A DNA stretch of 64,000 bases from JAKQIM01 sp964633225 (GTDB lineage Bacteria; Chloroflexota; Anaerolineae; Anaerolineales; UBA4823). Below, piece after piece: positions 39,958 to 48,052 of this stretch; position 1 is the first letter of the stretch, and every line of letters begins with the position of its first letter. The stretch is from NCBI GenBank assembly GCA_964633225.1, contig CAZWFQ010000007.1:1-64000 (forward strand), in the 5' to 3' direction. Below the pieces are notes generated by a model, which saw nothing but the letters and a program-made list of their open reading frames with translations, was not told the origin of the DNA and ran no database searches. Made by a program: the position numbers and the translations under genes.

Positions 39958-40911
39958 CTATTGATTGTTCTCGTACCGGTAACAGGCTACGAAATGGTTG
40001 GGCTCCAGCTCTTGTAAATGAGGGCGGAAGCGATCACAGCCCAGTGCTTTATCGGCGACCGGGCAGCGGTCAAAGTACACACAACCTTCGGGGGCGCCCG
40101 TTTCTTTGGTGGTGAGTTCTGTGGAGCCGGCTTTCCACTTTTCGTCCAGCCGCGGCACTGAAGCCATGAGCATCTTGGTATATGGGTGCAGCGGATTGCT
40201 GAAAATCTTGTCGGTGGCACCCATCTCAGCCACGCAGCCGCGATAGAGGATGACAGCATTTTCGCTGATGTAGTGAGCCAGCGACAGATCGTGTGTGATG
40301 AACAGGATTGCCAGGCCGCGTAATTTTAAGTCTGCCAGCAAATTGAGCACATCGATGCGTGTCGAAGCGTCTAGCATGCTGATGATCTCGTCTGCCACCA
40401 GGAAGCGAATATCCAACAGTAGGGCGCGGGCGATCAAGAAGCGCTGCAACTGCCCGCCACTAAGTTGATGCGGGTACTTGTTCAACACGTGTTCGGGGTT
40501 CATCCCTACGGCTTCGATTGCTTTGTCGACTTTGTCGCGCCAGGCTGCATCGGTCATTGCTGGGAAGAATTCTTCGCGCAAATTGCTAAAAACCCGGTCT
40601 GCTTTGAAGATGGGGTTGTAAGAACTGAACGGGTCCTGGAAGACCCCCTGGACGCTGCGGTAGTACTCTTTCAAATCGTTTCCGCTCAAATGGGAGACGT
40701 CTTGGCCTTTGAATTTGATCGCTCCCGAAGAAATCGAGAGCAGGCGCAGGATCATCTTGCCGATCGTGCTTTTGCCGCTGCCGCTTTCACCGATCAGGGA
40801 AGTCACTTCGCCTTCTTTGATGTCAAAGCTGACATCATTGACGGCATGCAGTTCCTTGCCTCCGAAGGTGCCTACCCGGTAGATCTTTGTCACTCGATCA
40901 AGGCTAAGCAT
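39958..40911 (-). CDS. ABC transporter ATPase, OppF/DppF type
   Basis: One of two ATPases powering the Opp/Dpp-type importer. It has Walker A GESGSGKST, signature LSGGQLQRFLIARAL, Walker B FLVADEI and a C-terminal oligopeptide-transporter extension with NPLHPYTKMLMASVP and Cys-rich CVYFDRCPVADKALGC. The start is taken at 40911 (MLSLDRVTK, 317 aa); the frame is open to 41028, but that part overlaps oppD and is not family sequence. It overlaps the oppD stop by 8 nt. It is the last gene of the five-gene transporter operon; the substrate is inferred to be oligosaccharide, not peptide. Confidence 0.92.
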   Translation of the reverse strand: MLSLDRVTKIYRVGTFGGKELHAVNDVSFDIKEGEVTSLIGESGSGKSTIGKMILRLLSISSGAIKFKGQDVSHLSGNDLKEYYRSVQGVFQDPFSSYNPIFKADRVFSNLREEFFPAMTDAAWRDKVDKAIEAVGMNPEHVLNKYPHQLSGGQLQRFLIARALLLDIRFLVADEIISMLDASTRIDVLNLLADLKLRGLAILFITHDLSLAHYISENAVILYRGCVAEMGATDKIFSNPLHPYTKMLMASVPRLDEKWKAGSTELTTKETGAPEGCVYFDRCPVADKALGCDRFRPHLQELEPNHFVACYRYENNQ

Positions 40912-41866
40912 TCGTCTCGCGCTCCTTCCAGCAAGCGATGTGGTGCCCCGGCTCGACTTCGACAAAGGGCGGCGCCTCGCTGCACTTTTCAAACGCCAAT
41001 GGGCAGCGTTCTCTAAAACGGCAGCCAATAGGCGGATTGAGCAGTAGGGGCGGGTTCCCTGGAATGCCGGTCAACCGTTTTTCGGTTGATTTGACCCCAA
41101 TCTCAGGCAGCGACGAGATGAGCAGCTTGGTATACGGGTGGCGCGGGGCATGGATGATTGTTTCGGTAGACGCCTTTTCTGCCAACTGCCCGGCGTACAT
41201 GATCAGGATGCTGTCGGCGATCTGGTACAGGATCGAGATATCGTGCGTGATCACAATGGCACTTTTGCAGTAGCCCTGGTTGCGGAACTCAACCAACATC
41301 TCAGCCACAGCCTTCTGGCTGGCAACATCCAGCGCAGAGGTGATCTCATCGGCAATCAGCAGAGAAGGGTTGAGCAGTGTAGAAAGTACCATTACCATGC
41401 GCTGTTTCATGCCGCCCGAGAGCTCGATTGGGTACATATCCAGCACTCGGGTAGAAAGCTTGACCAGGCCCAGGCGGCGTTCCAGCTCGGGCAATGTGGC
41501 TTTGTAATCAACCCCGCGCGAGCCCAGGAGCTCGCTGATCATCTTGCCGATCTTGCGCGTGGGGTTCATGGCGTTCATGGCATACTGGGGGATGATGGAA
41601 ATCTTCTTGAACCGGAAATCGTTCATCTTTTCCATGTCCCAGATTGGAAGCTCCTCGCCATCCAGGAGCACCTGCCCACCCATGTATTTCATGGGCGGCT
41701 TCATGTAGATCAGGCTGTGGCCCAGCGTGGTCTTGCCGCAGCCTGACTCGCCTGCCAGGCCCATGATCTCGCCATCTGCCATAGAAAACGTGGTGCTTTC
41801 TAGGGCCTGAACTTTGCCTCTCAGGGTTTGATAATAGATTTTGAGGTCTGTGATTTGCAAGCTCAT
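40904..41866 (-). CDS. ABC transporter ATPase, OppD/DppD type
   Basis: The partner ATPase, 320 aa from the ATG at 41866 (MSLQITDLK), which has a GGGAGACC site upstream. Walker A is GESGCGKTT, the signature LSGGMKQRMVM, Walker B LLIADEI. The C-terminal extension APRHPYTKLLISSLPEIG and GCRFRERCP is typical of OppD/DppD. It begins 4 bp after the permease gene and overlaps oppF, so expression is tightly coupled. Confidence 0.92.
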   Translation of the reverse strand: MSLQITDLKIYYQTLRGKVQALESTTFSMADGEIMGLAGESGCGKTTLGHSLIYMKPPMKYMGGQVLLDGEELPIWDMEKMNDFRFKKISIIPQYAMNAMNPTRKIGKMISELLGSRGVDYKATLPELERRLGLVKLSTRVLDMYPIELSGGMKQRMVMVLSTLLNPSLLIADEITSALDVASQKAVAEMLVEFRNQGYCKSAIVITHDISILYQIADSILIMYAGQLAEKASTETIIHAPRHPYTKLLISSLPEIGVKSTEKRLTGIPGNPPLLLNPPIGCRFRERCPLAFEKCSEAPPFVEVEPGHHIACWKERETNA

Positions 41867-41870
41867 ACGC

Positions 41871-42728
41871 TTAGGTCTCCCTGAGCTTTGGGTTGAAGAC
41901 TTCGTCCAGGCCAACATTCATCACGTACAGCGCGCCTACGATGAGGGTGATCGCCAGGCCCGGTGGGATGAACCACCACCACATCCCTAACAGCAGGGCG
42001 CCCCACATGACCGCATACTGCATCATCATTCCCAAGGAGATGGTATTGGTGGGACCGAGACCAATAAAGTCTAAGGTAGCCGCATTCAAGATGGCCCCGC
42101 CAAACTGAAGGATGAAGGTCATGATCAGGTAGGCCATCATGTTGGGTGCAATCTCTCTGAAGATAATTTTAAATGAATTCATGCCACTCATCTTGGCAAG
42201 GTCAATGAAATCTCGGGTGCGGAGAGAGAAGGTCTGTGCCCGGATGGCACGCGCTGCCCAGGGCCAGGCGGTCAACCCGATGAAGATACATTCGGCGAAA
42301 ATGCTGCGCACTTCCAGGTAGGCCGCAATGATGAGCAGCACTGCCATGGTGGGGATCACCAGGATGATGTTGGTAAGCATGTTGAGTACTTCATCCACAA
42401 TCCCGCCGCGGTAGCCGGCTGTGAAGCCAACCACGACACCAATGATGGTGGCAATGCCGCCGCCGAGGATGCCTACCAGGAAGGTGGAGCGCAGGCCCAA
42501 GACAAATTGCGCAAATACATCCTGACCAAAGAATGTGGTCCCGAACCAATATTCGCCTGAGGGGGATATGGCCCCGGTGGGGTTGGCGTAAGCAAATGGG
42601 TCATTGCGGGCCAATAACGGACCAAAGATAGCCAGGACGAGAAAAATACCGATCACCACGAAGCCGATCCGCAGCTTCCAGTTTTTCAGCGCAAAATATA
42701 GGAACTCATTCTTCTTGGCCGTGTTCAT
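41871..42728 (-). CDS. ABC transporter permease, OppC/DppC type
   Basis: A 285-aa inner-membrane permease with one N-terminal helix and five more. It carries the EAA-like cytoplasmic loop (about residues 190-215, starting SGMNSFKIIFREIAPN) that docks on the ATPase, and the N-terminal segment GPLLARNDPFAYANPTGA typical of the C-subunit. It overlaps the upstream permease gene by 4 nt. Confidence 0.92.
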   Translation of the reverse strand: MNTAKKNEFLYFALKNWKLRIGFVVIGIFLVLAIFGPLLARNDPFAYANPTGAISPSGEYWFGTTFFGQDVFAQFVLGLRSTFLVGILGGGIATIIGVVVGFTAGYRGGIVDEVLNMLTNIILVIPTMAVLLIIAAYLEVRSIFAECIFIGLTAWPWAARAIRAQTFSLRTRDFIDLAKMSGMNSFKIIFREIAPNMMAYLIMTFILQFGGAILNAATLDFIGLGPTNTISLGMMMQYAVMWGALLLGMWWWFIPPGLAITLIVGALYVMNVGLDEVFNPKLRET

Positions 42729-43717
42729 GCGGTTTCACCTGTCATGCCTCGCCGTGTGCGCGGGTCAACCAGGATATAGATGATATCGATCGCAAAATTG
42801 GCGATCAATACGCCAATGATAATGAACAAGAAGCATCCCTGGATGAGAAAATAATCCTGATTTTGAATAGCCGCCAAAAGCAAGTAGCCGATTCCGGGGT
42901 ATGAAAAGACCACTTCAGTCACCAGGGCCCCCGCCACGATCACACCTAATTGCAGGGCCAGGCCGGTAATTTGCGGCAAGATGCCATTTCGGAAAGCATA
43001 TTTTCTTACCAATCGCTGGGGGGCGCCCAAAGCCTCGAGATAGTGCGAATAATCGGCCTCGAGTTCATAAATGATCATGTTGCGCATGCCAATCGCCCAA
43101 CCGCCAAACATCACCAGGAAGAGCGAAAAGAAGGGTAAGAACCAGTGTTGCAAAACGCTGCCGATGAATTCCAGGGAAAAACGCGGTTGTAGGTCAAAGC
43201 TGTAAGCGCCGGCAATGGGGAATAAGTCTAAGACAATGCCAAAGAGCCAGGCCAAAAAGATGCCCAGCCACATATAAGGTGTGGCGCTGAGGATATAACC
43301 GATCGGCGAAACGGTGTTGTCCAGCCATTTGGAGCGGGCGGCAAAAGCCCCAAAATTGTTCCCGGCCCACCAGCTCAATAAGATGGCAGGCAGTAAGAGA
43401 AAGAGGTCGTAGGGTACGGCGCGCAGGAGCACCTTCGTCACCGGGGTGGGGAACAGGTATATGCTGATCCCCAGGTCGCCGCGCAAGAGTGCCCCCCAAA
43501 AGTTGAGATACTGCTGCCAGATTGGAAGATCTAGCTGAAAGGCGTGTGCGTAATACGTGTACATCACCTCGGCTGCGTCTGCATTCACTGCGGCTCGCGA
43601 TAGCATATTCTGGATGGGGTCGCCCGGCATGAAACGCGGAATCATCCAGTCAATGGTTACGGCCAGGAAGAAAGTCAGAGCATAGATGAGGATTTTTCTC
43701 GTAAAGTACCGGTTCAC
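42725..43717 (-). CDS. ABC transporter permease, OppB/DppB type
   Basis: A 330-aa permease with the B-subunit layout: N-terminal helix, MIPRFMPGDPIQNMLSR, then five helices and the ATPase-docking loop near EALGAPQRLVRKYAFRNGIL. It starts with GTG after a GGAG site. A hairpin (43758-43795) lies between it and the binding-protein gene, as often seen where the binding protein must be more abundant than the permeases. Confidence 0.92.
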   Translation of the reverse strand: MNRYFTRKILIYALTFFLAVTIDWMIPRFMPGDPIQNMLSRAAVNADAAEVMYTYYAHAFQLDLPIWQQYLNFWGALLRGDLGISIYLFPTPVTKVLLRAVPYDLFLLLPAILLSWWAGNNFGAFAARSKWLDNTVSPIGYILSATPYMWLGIFLAWLFGIVLDLFPIAGAYSFDLQPRFSLEFIGSVLQHWFLPFFSLFLVMFGGWAIGMRNMIIYELEADYSHYLEALGAPQRLVRKYAFRNGILPQITGLALQLGVIVAGALVTEVVFSYPGIGYLLLAAIQNQDYFLIQGCFLFIIIGVLIANFAIDIIYILVDPRTRRGMTGETA

Positions 43718-43757
43718 ACGCGCTCCTCTCTGTGATGTCAGCGATGTCAGCCTTGAA

Positions 43758-43795
43758 ACACCGCCCTTCTCTCCGCTGGGAAAGAAGGGCGGTGT
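43758..43795 (-). terminator. Intercistronic stem-loop after the binding-protein gene
   Basis: A 13-bp perfect stem (43758-43770 / 43783-43795) with a 12-nt loop and no strong T tract. In the leftward operon it probably protects the upstream mRNA or partially terminates, lowering permease expression. Confidence 0.65.
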
Positions 43796-43814
43796 CTAAA
43801 ACCATCGGACCTTG

Positions 43815-45647
43815 TTACGGCTGTGCAACCGGCTGCAAGTTGATGAGGGTTAACAACCCGCCCAGCTGCCAGTAGCCCGACCAGGTTGTCGGCAATGTCG
43901 GATTGGTGCTGGTCTCGGTCGGCCAGTTCGTCCAGGTTGAGCTGCTGAACTGAGCCCACAGGCCATTATACCAGAGTGGAATGACGGGCATGTCGGTGAG
44001 CATGATCTCTTGGATCTGTGAGCAGGCATCTTTCATGCCTTCTTCGTCGGTCACCGGCACTTTGGCCAGGGCGTCCACCAGGTCGAACAAAGCCTGGTTT
44101 TCATAGCGCCCAAAGTTGCCGCTCTGCATTTGCTCTTGGATGGGGTGGCGGAACAGGAGGTTGTACAGCGTCCAGGGGGTGTTGCTCATCGAGGCCCAGT
44201 TGTTGAGGGTCATATCAAAGGTGCCAGACTGGAGCTCGGTGTTCCAGGCGCCGTAATCGGGGGTGGCGGCCTGGATGTTGATGCCTGCTGCCTGGCTGCT
44301 GTTGGCGATGATGTTGATAGCTTCCATCCAGTCGGTCCAACCGAAGGGGCAGGTAACTTTCAACTCGATCTTGGAGCCATCGGGGGCTTCGACGAAACCG
44401 TCGCCATCTATGTCCACATAGCCGGCTTCGGCGAGCATGGTCTTGGCCTTGTCGGTGTCGTAGTAGTAGCCCAGGCGATCGATCACTTCCTGGTCGTCAA
44501 ACTTGCCCAGGGTGGGCAGCAGGCCGGATGGGCTGGCTGCAGCTACCAGTTGAGCATAGGCAATGTTGACGATGTCGGGGGTGTTGATGGCGAAGGCCAG
44601 CGCCCGGCGGAAAGCGGCGTCATTCAATGGGGCCTTGGTGGTGTTCAAGAACAAGACAGCCGTATTGGCAGAAAGCATGTAGGGGGGCTCGGCGAAGTAG
44701 GTGTCTACATAGCCCTTCTGGGCCAGGGTGGCGATGCCAGGCAGGAAGTTGTTGCTCAGGTCAAGCTCGCCCTTGATGACCATACCCATAGCCACGTTGT
44801 TGCTGGAGGTGCGGATATCGACGATGCGGGTGGGGGCCGGCGTACCAAAGACATCAATGCCCCACCAGTTATCGTTGCGCACCCAGATGTTGCGGTCTTC
44901 TGCGTGGGTCTCGTACAGGTATGCGCCCGAGCCAATGGGATTCTCATTCGCGCCGACCGTGATCTGCTCTTCGGTGAAGCCTTCCCAGATGTGCATCGGG
45001 ACGATGGGGATGTTGTACAGGTTGTTGGCCCATTCCTGGTAGAGTGGATCAACAAAGGTGAAGGTCAGGTGGGTATCATCTACCGCGGTCACGCCGGTCA
45101 GGTAATTCCAGACTGGGGCAAACCACATGGCGTTGTACTTCTGGGCAAGTTCGAAGGTGAACTTGACGTCGGAGGCGGTCAGGGGCTGCCCGTCGCTCCA
45201 GGTGAGGCCTTCGCGCAGGGTGACGTTGTAGGTCAGGTCATCGGCCCATTCGCCCGCTTCAGCCAGCCAGGGGGTCAACAGGCCGGTCATTGGATCGAAG
45301 GCGAAGAGCGTTTCGTAGACAAAACCCAAGGTGCCGGTGGTGTTGGCCAGGCTGCCGGGCTGGAAGGGGTTCCAGGTGGAAGCAGGGCCCCAGGCGGAAC
45401 CGCTGACGTAGAGTGTTTCGCCGCGCACATAAGATGCGGCGGCTGGCTCTGCGGCGGGCACGGGGGTCGCTTCAACGATCTGGGTCTCCCGCACGATCTG
45501 GGTTTCCCGAACTACTTGGGTTTGCACCACGATCGATTCCACCTCAACGGTCTGGATGATTGTTTCGGGGGTGGGGGTGGCGCAACCTGAAAGAACCAGG
45601 CTCGCCAAAATAATGATGCTGAGAATGGACATAATGGGCTTGCGCAT
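43815..45647 (-). CDS. Solute-binding lipoprotein, SBP family 5 (probable mannoside)
   Basis: A 610-aa extracytoplasmic binding protein. The N-terminus is a lipoprotein signal with lipobox LSGC (Cys22), then a Thr/Val/Gln-rich linker and the SBP_bac_5 fold (NPFQPGSLANTTG, LREGLTWSDGQPLTASDVKFTFE, DMPVIPLWYNG). The family binds peptides, but some members bind beta-mannosides, cellobiose or other oligosaccharides. The regulon with lacI and GH130 favours a beta-mannoside here; this is inference. An AAGGAG site precedes the ATG. It is the first gene of the operon, with its promoter at 45751-45779 under operators O1 and O2. Confidence 0.9.
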   Translation of the reverse strand: MRKPIMSILSIIILASLVLSGCATPTPETIIQTVEVESIVVQTQVVRETQIVRETQIVEATPVPAAEPAAASYVRGETLYVSGSAWGPASTWNPFQPGSLANTTGTLGFVYETLFAFDPMTGLLTPWLAEAGEWADDLTYNVTLREGLTWSDGQPLTASDVKFTFELAQKYNAMWFAPVWNYLTGVTAVDDTHLTFTFVDPLYQEWANNLYNIPIVPMHIWEGFTEEQITVGANENPIGSGAYLYETHAEDRNIWVRNDNWWGIDVFGTPAPTRIVDIRTSSNNVAMGMVIKGELDLSNNFLPGIATLAQKGYVDTYFAEPPYMLSANTAVLFLNTTKAPLNDAAFRRALAFAINTPDIVNIAYAQLVAAASPSGLLPTLGKFDDQEVIDRLGYYYDTDKAKTMLAEAGYVDIDGDGFVEAPDGSKIELKVTCPFGWTDWMEAINIIANSSQAAGINIQAATPDYGAWNTELQSGTFDMTLNNWASMSNTPWTLYNLLFRHPIQEQMQSGNFGRYENQALFDLVDALAKVPVTDEEGMKDACSQIQEIMLTDMPVIPLWYNGLWAQFSSSTWTNWPTETSTNPTLPTTWSGYWQLGGLLTLINLQPVAQP

Positions 45648-45707
45648 ATTCTTTTCTTCTCCTTCTGATATTTGGGTGGCGTTGTCGAGCGCCTGGATAG
45701 GGACGGC

Positions 45708-45724
45708 TGGTAAAGATTTTATTA
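45708..45724. promoter_or_regulatory. LacI-family operator O1
   Basis: TGGTAAAGATTTTATTA, matching the O3 palindrome at 14 of 17 positions. It lies about 20 bp downstream of the transcription start of the transporter operon. Confidence 0.6.
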
Positions 45725-45742
45725 GAATTTACAGCAAAGCAT

Positions 45743-45759
45743 TAGTAAATATTATACAA
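45743..45759. promoter_or_regulatory. LacI-family operator O2
   Basis: TAGTAAATATTATACAA, which overlaps the -10 box of the transporter promoter. Its centre is 35 bp from O1. Confidence 0.6.
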
Positions 45760-45779
45760 AGTTTAATGCGGGGAGTCAA
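45751..45779 (-). promoter_or_regulatory. Promoter of the mannoside transporter operon
   Basis: On the minus strand TTGACT (45779-45774), a 17-bp spacer and a perfect TATAAT (45756-45751). It is a strong promoter that operator O2 would block. Confidence 0.8.
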
Positions 45780-45894
45780 GGGGCTGCTGCGGGTAGGGCT
45801 AAATATCTGCCTCCAACGATGCCGCTGGCGGCGATTTTGGGTTCTCGCGAGGGCTTTGGGGGTACGAATTTGGTTACTTTTTGTAGAACCTGGC

Positions 45895-45923
45895 TTGATA
45901 AAAATGAAAAATCGTGTTAACAT
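45895..45923 (+). promoter_or_regulatory. Promoter of lacI-GH130
   Basis: TTGATA (45895-45900), 17-bp spacer, TAACAT (45918-45923). The predicted start near 45930 lies against operator O3, implying autoregulation. Confidence 0.5.
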
Positions 45924-45932
45924 ATGGAATTA

Positions 45933-45949
45933 TAGTAAAAATTTTACTA
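45933..45949. promoter_or_regulatory. LacI-family operator O3, perfect palindrome
   Basis: TAGTAAAAATTTTACTA is an exact 8-1-8 palindrome ending 16 bp before the lacI ATG. It is the best of the three similar sites in this 318-bp AT-rich intergenic region. Confidence 0.7.
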
Positions 45950-45965
45950 GAAACGAGAAGATTGT

Positions 45966-47009
45966 ATGGCAGAAAAAGTCACCATCAGTGATATTGCTCA
46001 AATCAGCAATGTATCAATGTCCACTGTGTCGCTGGTGCTAAACAATAAGCCGGGCGTCTCAGACGAGACCAGGGCGCGTGTGCTTAAGGCGGCGGAAGAT
46101 CTGAATTATCCCGTCCGCTCGGCTGCCGAGCTTGAAAAATGCAGCGCCTTGCGAACGATTGGGATGATTGTCAAGACCGATCCCGACCTCTCGCCGCAGG
46201 CCAATCCGTTCTATTCGAAAGTGGTGATGGGTATTGAAGATACCTGCCGCCGGAGTGGGATTGACCTGTTGTTTGCGACCCTGCCGGTGGATGAGAACAA
46301 TTGTGCCGTGGAGGTGCCTCAACTGCTGTCCAGTACAAGTGTGGACGGCTTGTTGATGGTGGGTACATTTGTAGACGAAACTTTTAACGCCCTGATCGCC
46401 AAGTATAAAACCCCCATTGTCCTGGTGGATGGATATTCAAATACCGAAAGTTACAGTGCCGTGGTCTCTGATAATTTCCGCGCCGCGTACCAGGCGGTTG
46501 AATACCTGATCGGCCTGGGGCACCGTCACATTGGGTTGGTGGGCGGCCAAAAAGATGGCTATCCCAGCTTGAAAGAACGCCGCAATGGTTACTTGCGCGC
46601 CCTGAAGGATAACGAAATCACCGATATTTACATTGCCAATTTCAACATCAATAAATCCCACGGCGCCCAAGAGACGATCACACTGCTGAAAGAGCACCCT
46701 CAAATCACAGCCCTGTTTTGCGTGAACGATGACGCTGGCAGCACCGCTACCCGGGCAGTGCTGAGCATGGGAAAGCAGATACCAGATGATATTTCGATCG
46801 TAGGGTACGATGATACCTACCTGGCAGCCAATTCTCAGCCGGCCTTGACCACGGTGCATGTAGATACCGTCGCCATGGGGCGGGCTGCGGTACGTTTGTT
46901 GGCCCTGTGCCTTGAAAACCCCGGTGCCGCGCGCATGACCTTGACCATCCATACCCGCCTGGTCGAGCGCGAGTCTGCTGGGCCTGTCTCTCAAAAATCT
47001 CAATATTAG
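45966..47009 (+). CDS. LacI-family transcriptional repressor
   Basis: A 347-aa regulator with the N-terminal helix-turn-helix (VTISDIAQISNVSMSTVSLVL, residues about 4-24, ending VLNNKPGVS) and hinge, followed by a periplasmic-binding-like effector domain (about 60-340; SVVGYDDTYLA region). It sits between the divergent transporter operon and GH130, with three cognate-looking operators next door. It most likely represses both units until a manno-oligosaccharide or its product binds. A GAGAAG sequence serves as a weak ribosome-binding site. Confidence 0.93.
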   Translation: MAEKVTISDIAQISNVSMSTVSLVLNNKPGVSDETRARVLKAAEDLNYPVRSAAELEKCSALRTIGMIVKTDPDLSPQANPFYSKVVMGIEDTCRRSGIDLLFATLPVDENNCAVEVPQLLSSTSVDGLLMVGTFVDETFNALIAKYKTPIVLVDGYSNTESYSAVVSDNFRAAYQAVEYLIGLGHRHIGLVGGQKDGYPSLKERRNGYLRALKDNEITDIYIANFNINKSHGAQETITLLKEHPQITALFCVNDDAGSTATRAVLSMGKQIPDDISIVGYDDTYLAANSQPALTTVHVDTVAMGRAAVRLLALCLENPGAARMTLTIHTRLVERESAGPVSQKSQY

Positions 47010-47024
47010 GAGGTACTTCTTCTT

Positions 47025-47996
47025 ATGCAATCATCTTCTCTCCCCAATATCCCCTGGGAAGAGCGCCCTGCCAGCAGCTCTGATGTTGTTTGGCGTTACA
47101 GCGCCAACCCCATCATTCCCCGCGATCTGATCCCCTCATCGAACAGCATTTTCAACAGTGCAGTGGTTCCTTTCCAGGGCCGGTTTGCGGGTGTTTTTCG
47201 CTGTGATAACAAAAAGCGCGAGATGAACATCCACCGTGGGTTTAGTGCCAATGGCATTGACTGGCAGATTGATCATGACCCTATTGCCTGGCAGTATGCG
47301 GATGCGGAACTTAGCCATTTTCAGTATCGTTATGACCCGCGCGTGGTCTGGGTCGAAGACCGCTATTATGTCTCTTGGTGCAATGGCTATCACGGCCCCA
47401 CAATTGGCATTGGCTACACTTTCGATTTTGAAGCGTTTCACTTTTTGGAGAATGCCCTGCTGCCGTTTAACCGCAACGGTGTGCTCTTTCCGCGCCGGAT
47501 CAACGGTAAATATTACATGTTCAGCCGCCCGAGCGACAATGGGCATACTCCCTTTGGCGATATTTATCTCAGCCAAAGCCCCGATATGGTGCATTGGGGC
47601 TGCCATCGCTATGTGATGGGCACCAGGGGCGGCTGGCAGAGCACCAAGATTGGCGCCGGGCCGGTACCAATTGAAACCCCCGAAGGCTGGCTGCTGTTCT
47701 ATCACGGCGTGCTGACCTCGTGCAATGGGTTTGTGTACAGCTTTGGGGCAGCGCTGCTGGACCTGGAACAGCCTTGGAAGGTGATCTATCGCAGTGCGCC
47801 CTATCTCTTATCTCCTCAAACCTACTACGAATGCGTGGGAGATGTCCCTAACGTGGCTTTCCCCTGCGCCGCGCTGTACGATCAGCCCACCGGGCGGATT
47901 GCCATTTACTACGGCGGCGCCGACACGGTGACCGCCCTGGCGTTTACCCGCCTGGATGATGTGCTGCAATTCCTCAAAACCAATTCGGAGCTTTAA
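47025..47996 (+). CDS. GH130 family beta-mannoside phosphorylase
   Basis: A 323-aa protein with the five-bladed propeller of GH130. The landmarks are NPIIPRD near the N-terminus, the NSAVVPF strand, YDPRVVW carrying the conserved catalytic Asp, RRINGKYYMFSRPSDN and GPVPIETPEGWLLFYHG. The enzymes phosphorolyse beta-1,4- or beta-1,2-mannosides, releasing mannose 1-phosphate; the exact linkage cannot be read. An AGGAGG site lies 15 bp after lacI, so it is the second gene of that operon. Mannose 1-phosphate produced here is also the substrate of the manC product at 3.6-4.7 kb. Confidence 0.88.
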   Translation: MQSSSLPNIPWEERPASSSDVVWRYSANPIIPRDLIPSSNSIFNSAVVPFQGRFAGVFRCDNKKREMNIHRGFSANGIDWQIDHDPIAWQYADAELSHFQYRYDPRVVWVEDRYYVSWCNGYHGPTIGIGYTFDFEAFHFLENALLPFNRNGVLFPRRINGKYYMFSRPSDNGHTPFGDIYLSQSPDMVHWGCHRYVMGTRGGWQSTKIGAGPVPIETPEGWLLFYHGVLTSCNGFVYSFGAALLDLEQPWKVIYRSAPYLLSPQTYYECVGDVPNVAFPCAALYDQPTGRIAIYYGGADTVTALAFTRLDDVLQFLKTNSEL

Positions 47997-47999
47997 AAA

Positions 48000-48040
48000 A
48001 ACAAATCGGGTGGGATGCGCCGCATCCCACCCGATTTGTT
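48000..48040. terminator. Bidirectional terminator between GH130 and ahcY
   Basis: A perfect palindrome with 20-bp arms around a single central base (48000-48019 / 48021-48040), preceded by A6 and containing T runs. It sits between convergent stop codons. Confidence 0.88.
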
Positions 48041-48052
48041 ATGATTATCTGT

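Noticed and set aside
44130..45590. 486-codon open frame antisense to the binding protein
   Set aside because: Codons mirror the GC-rich coding strand; glycine/valine-rich composition, no family resemblance. The same applies to long antisense frames at 22752-24110, 24135-25901 and 37214-38500.
39958..45647. Annotating the Opp-like operon as a peptide transporter
   Set aside because: Homology alone allows it, but lacI, GH130 and shared operators indicate a carbohydrate substrate.
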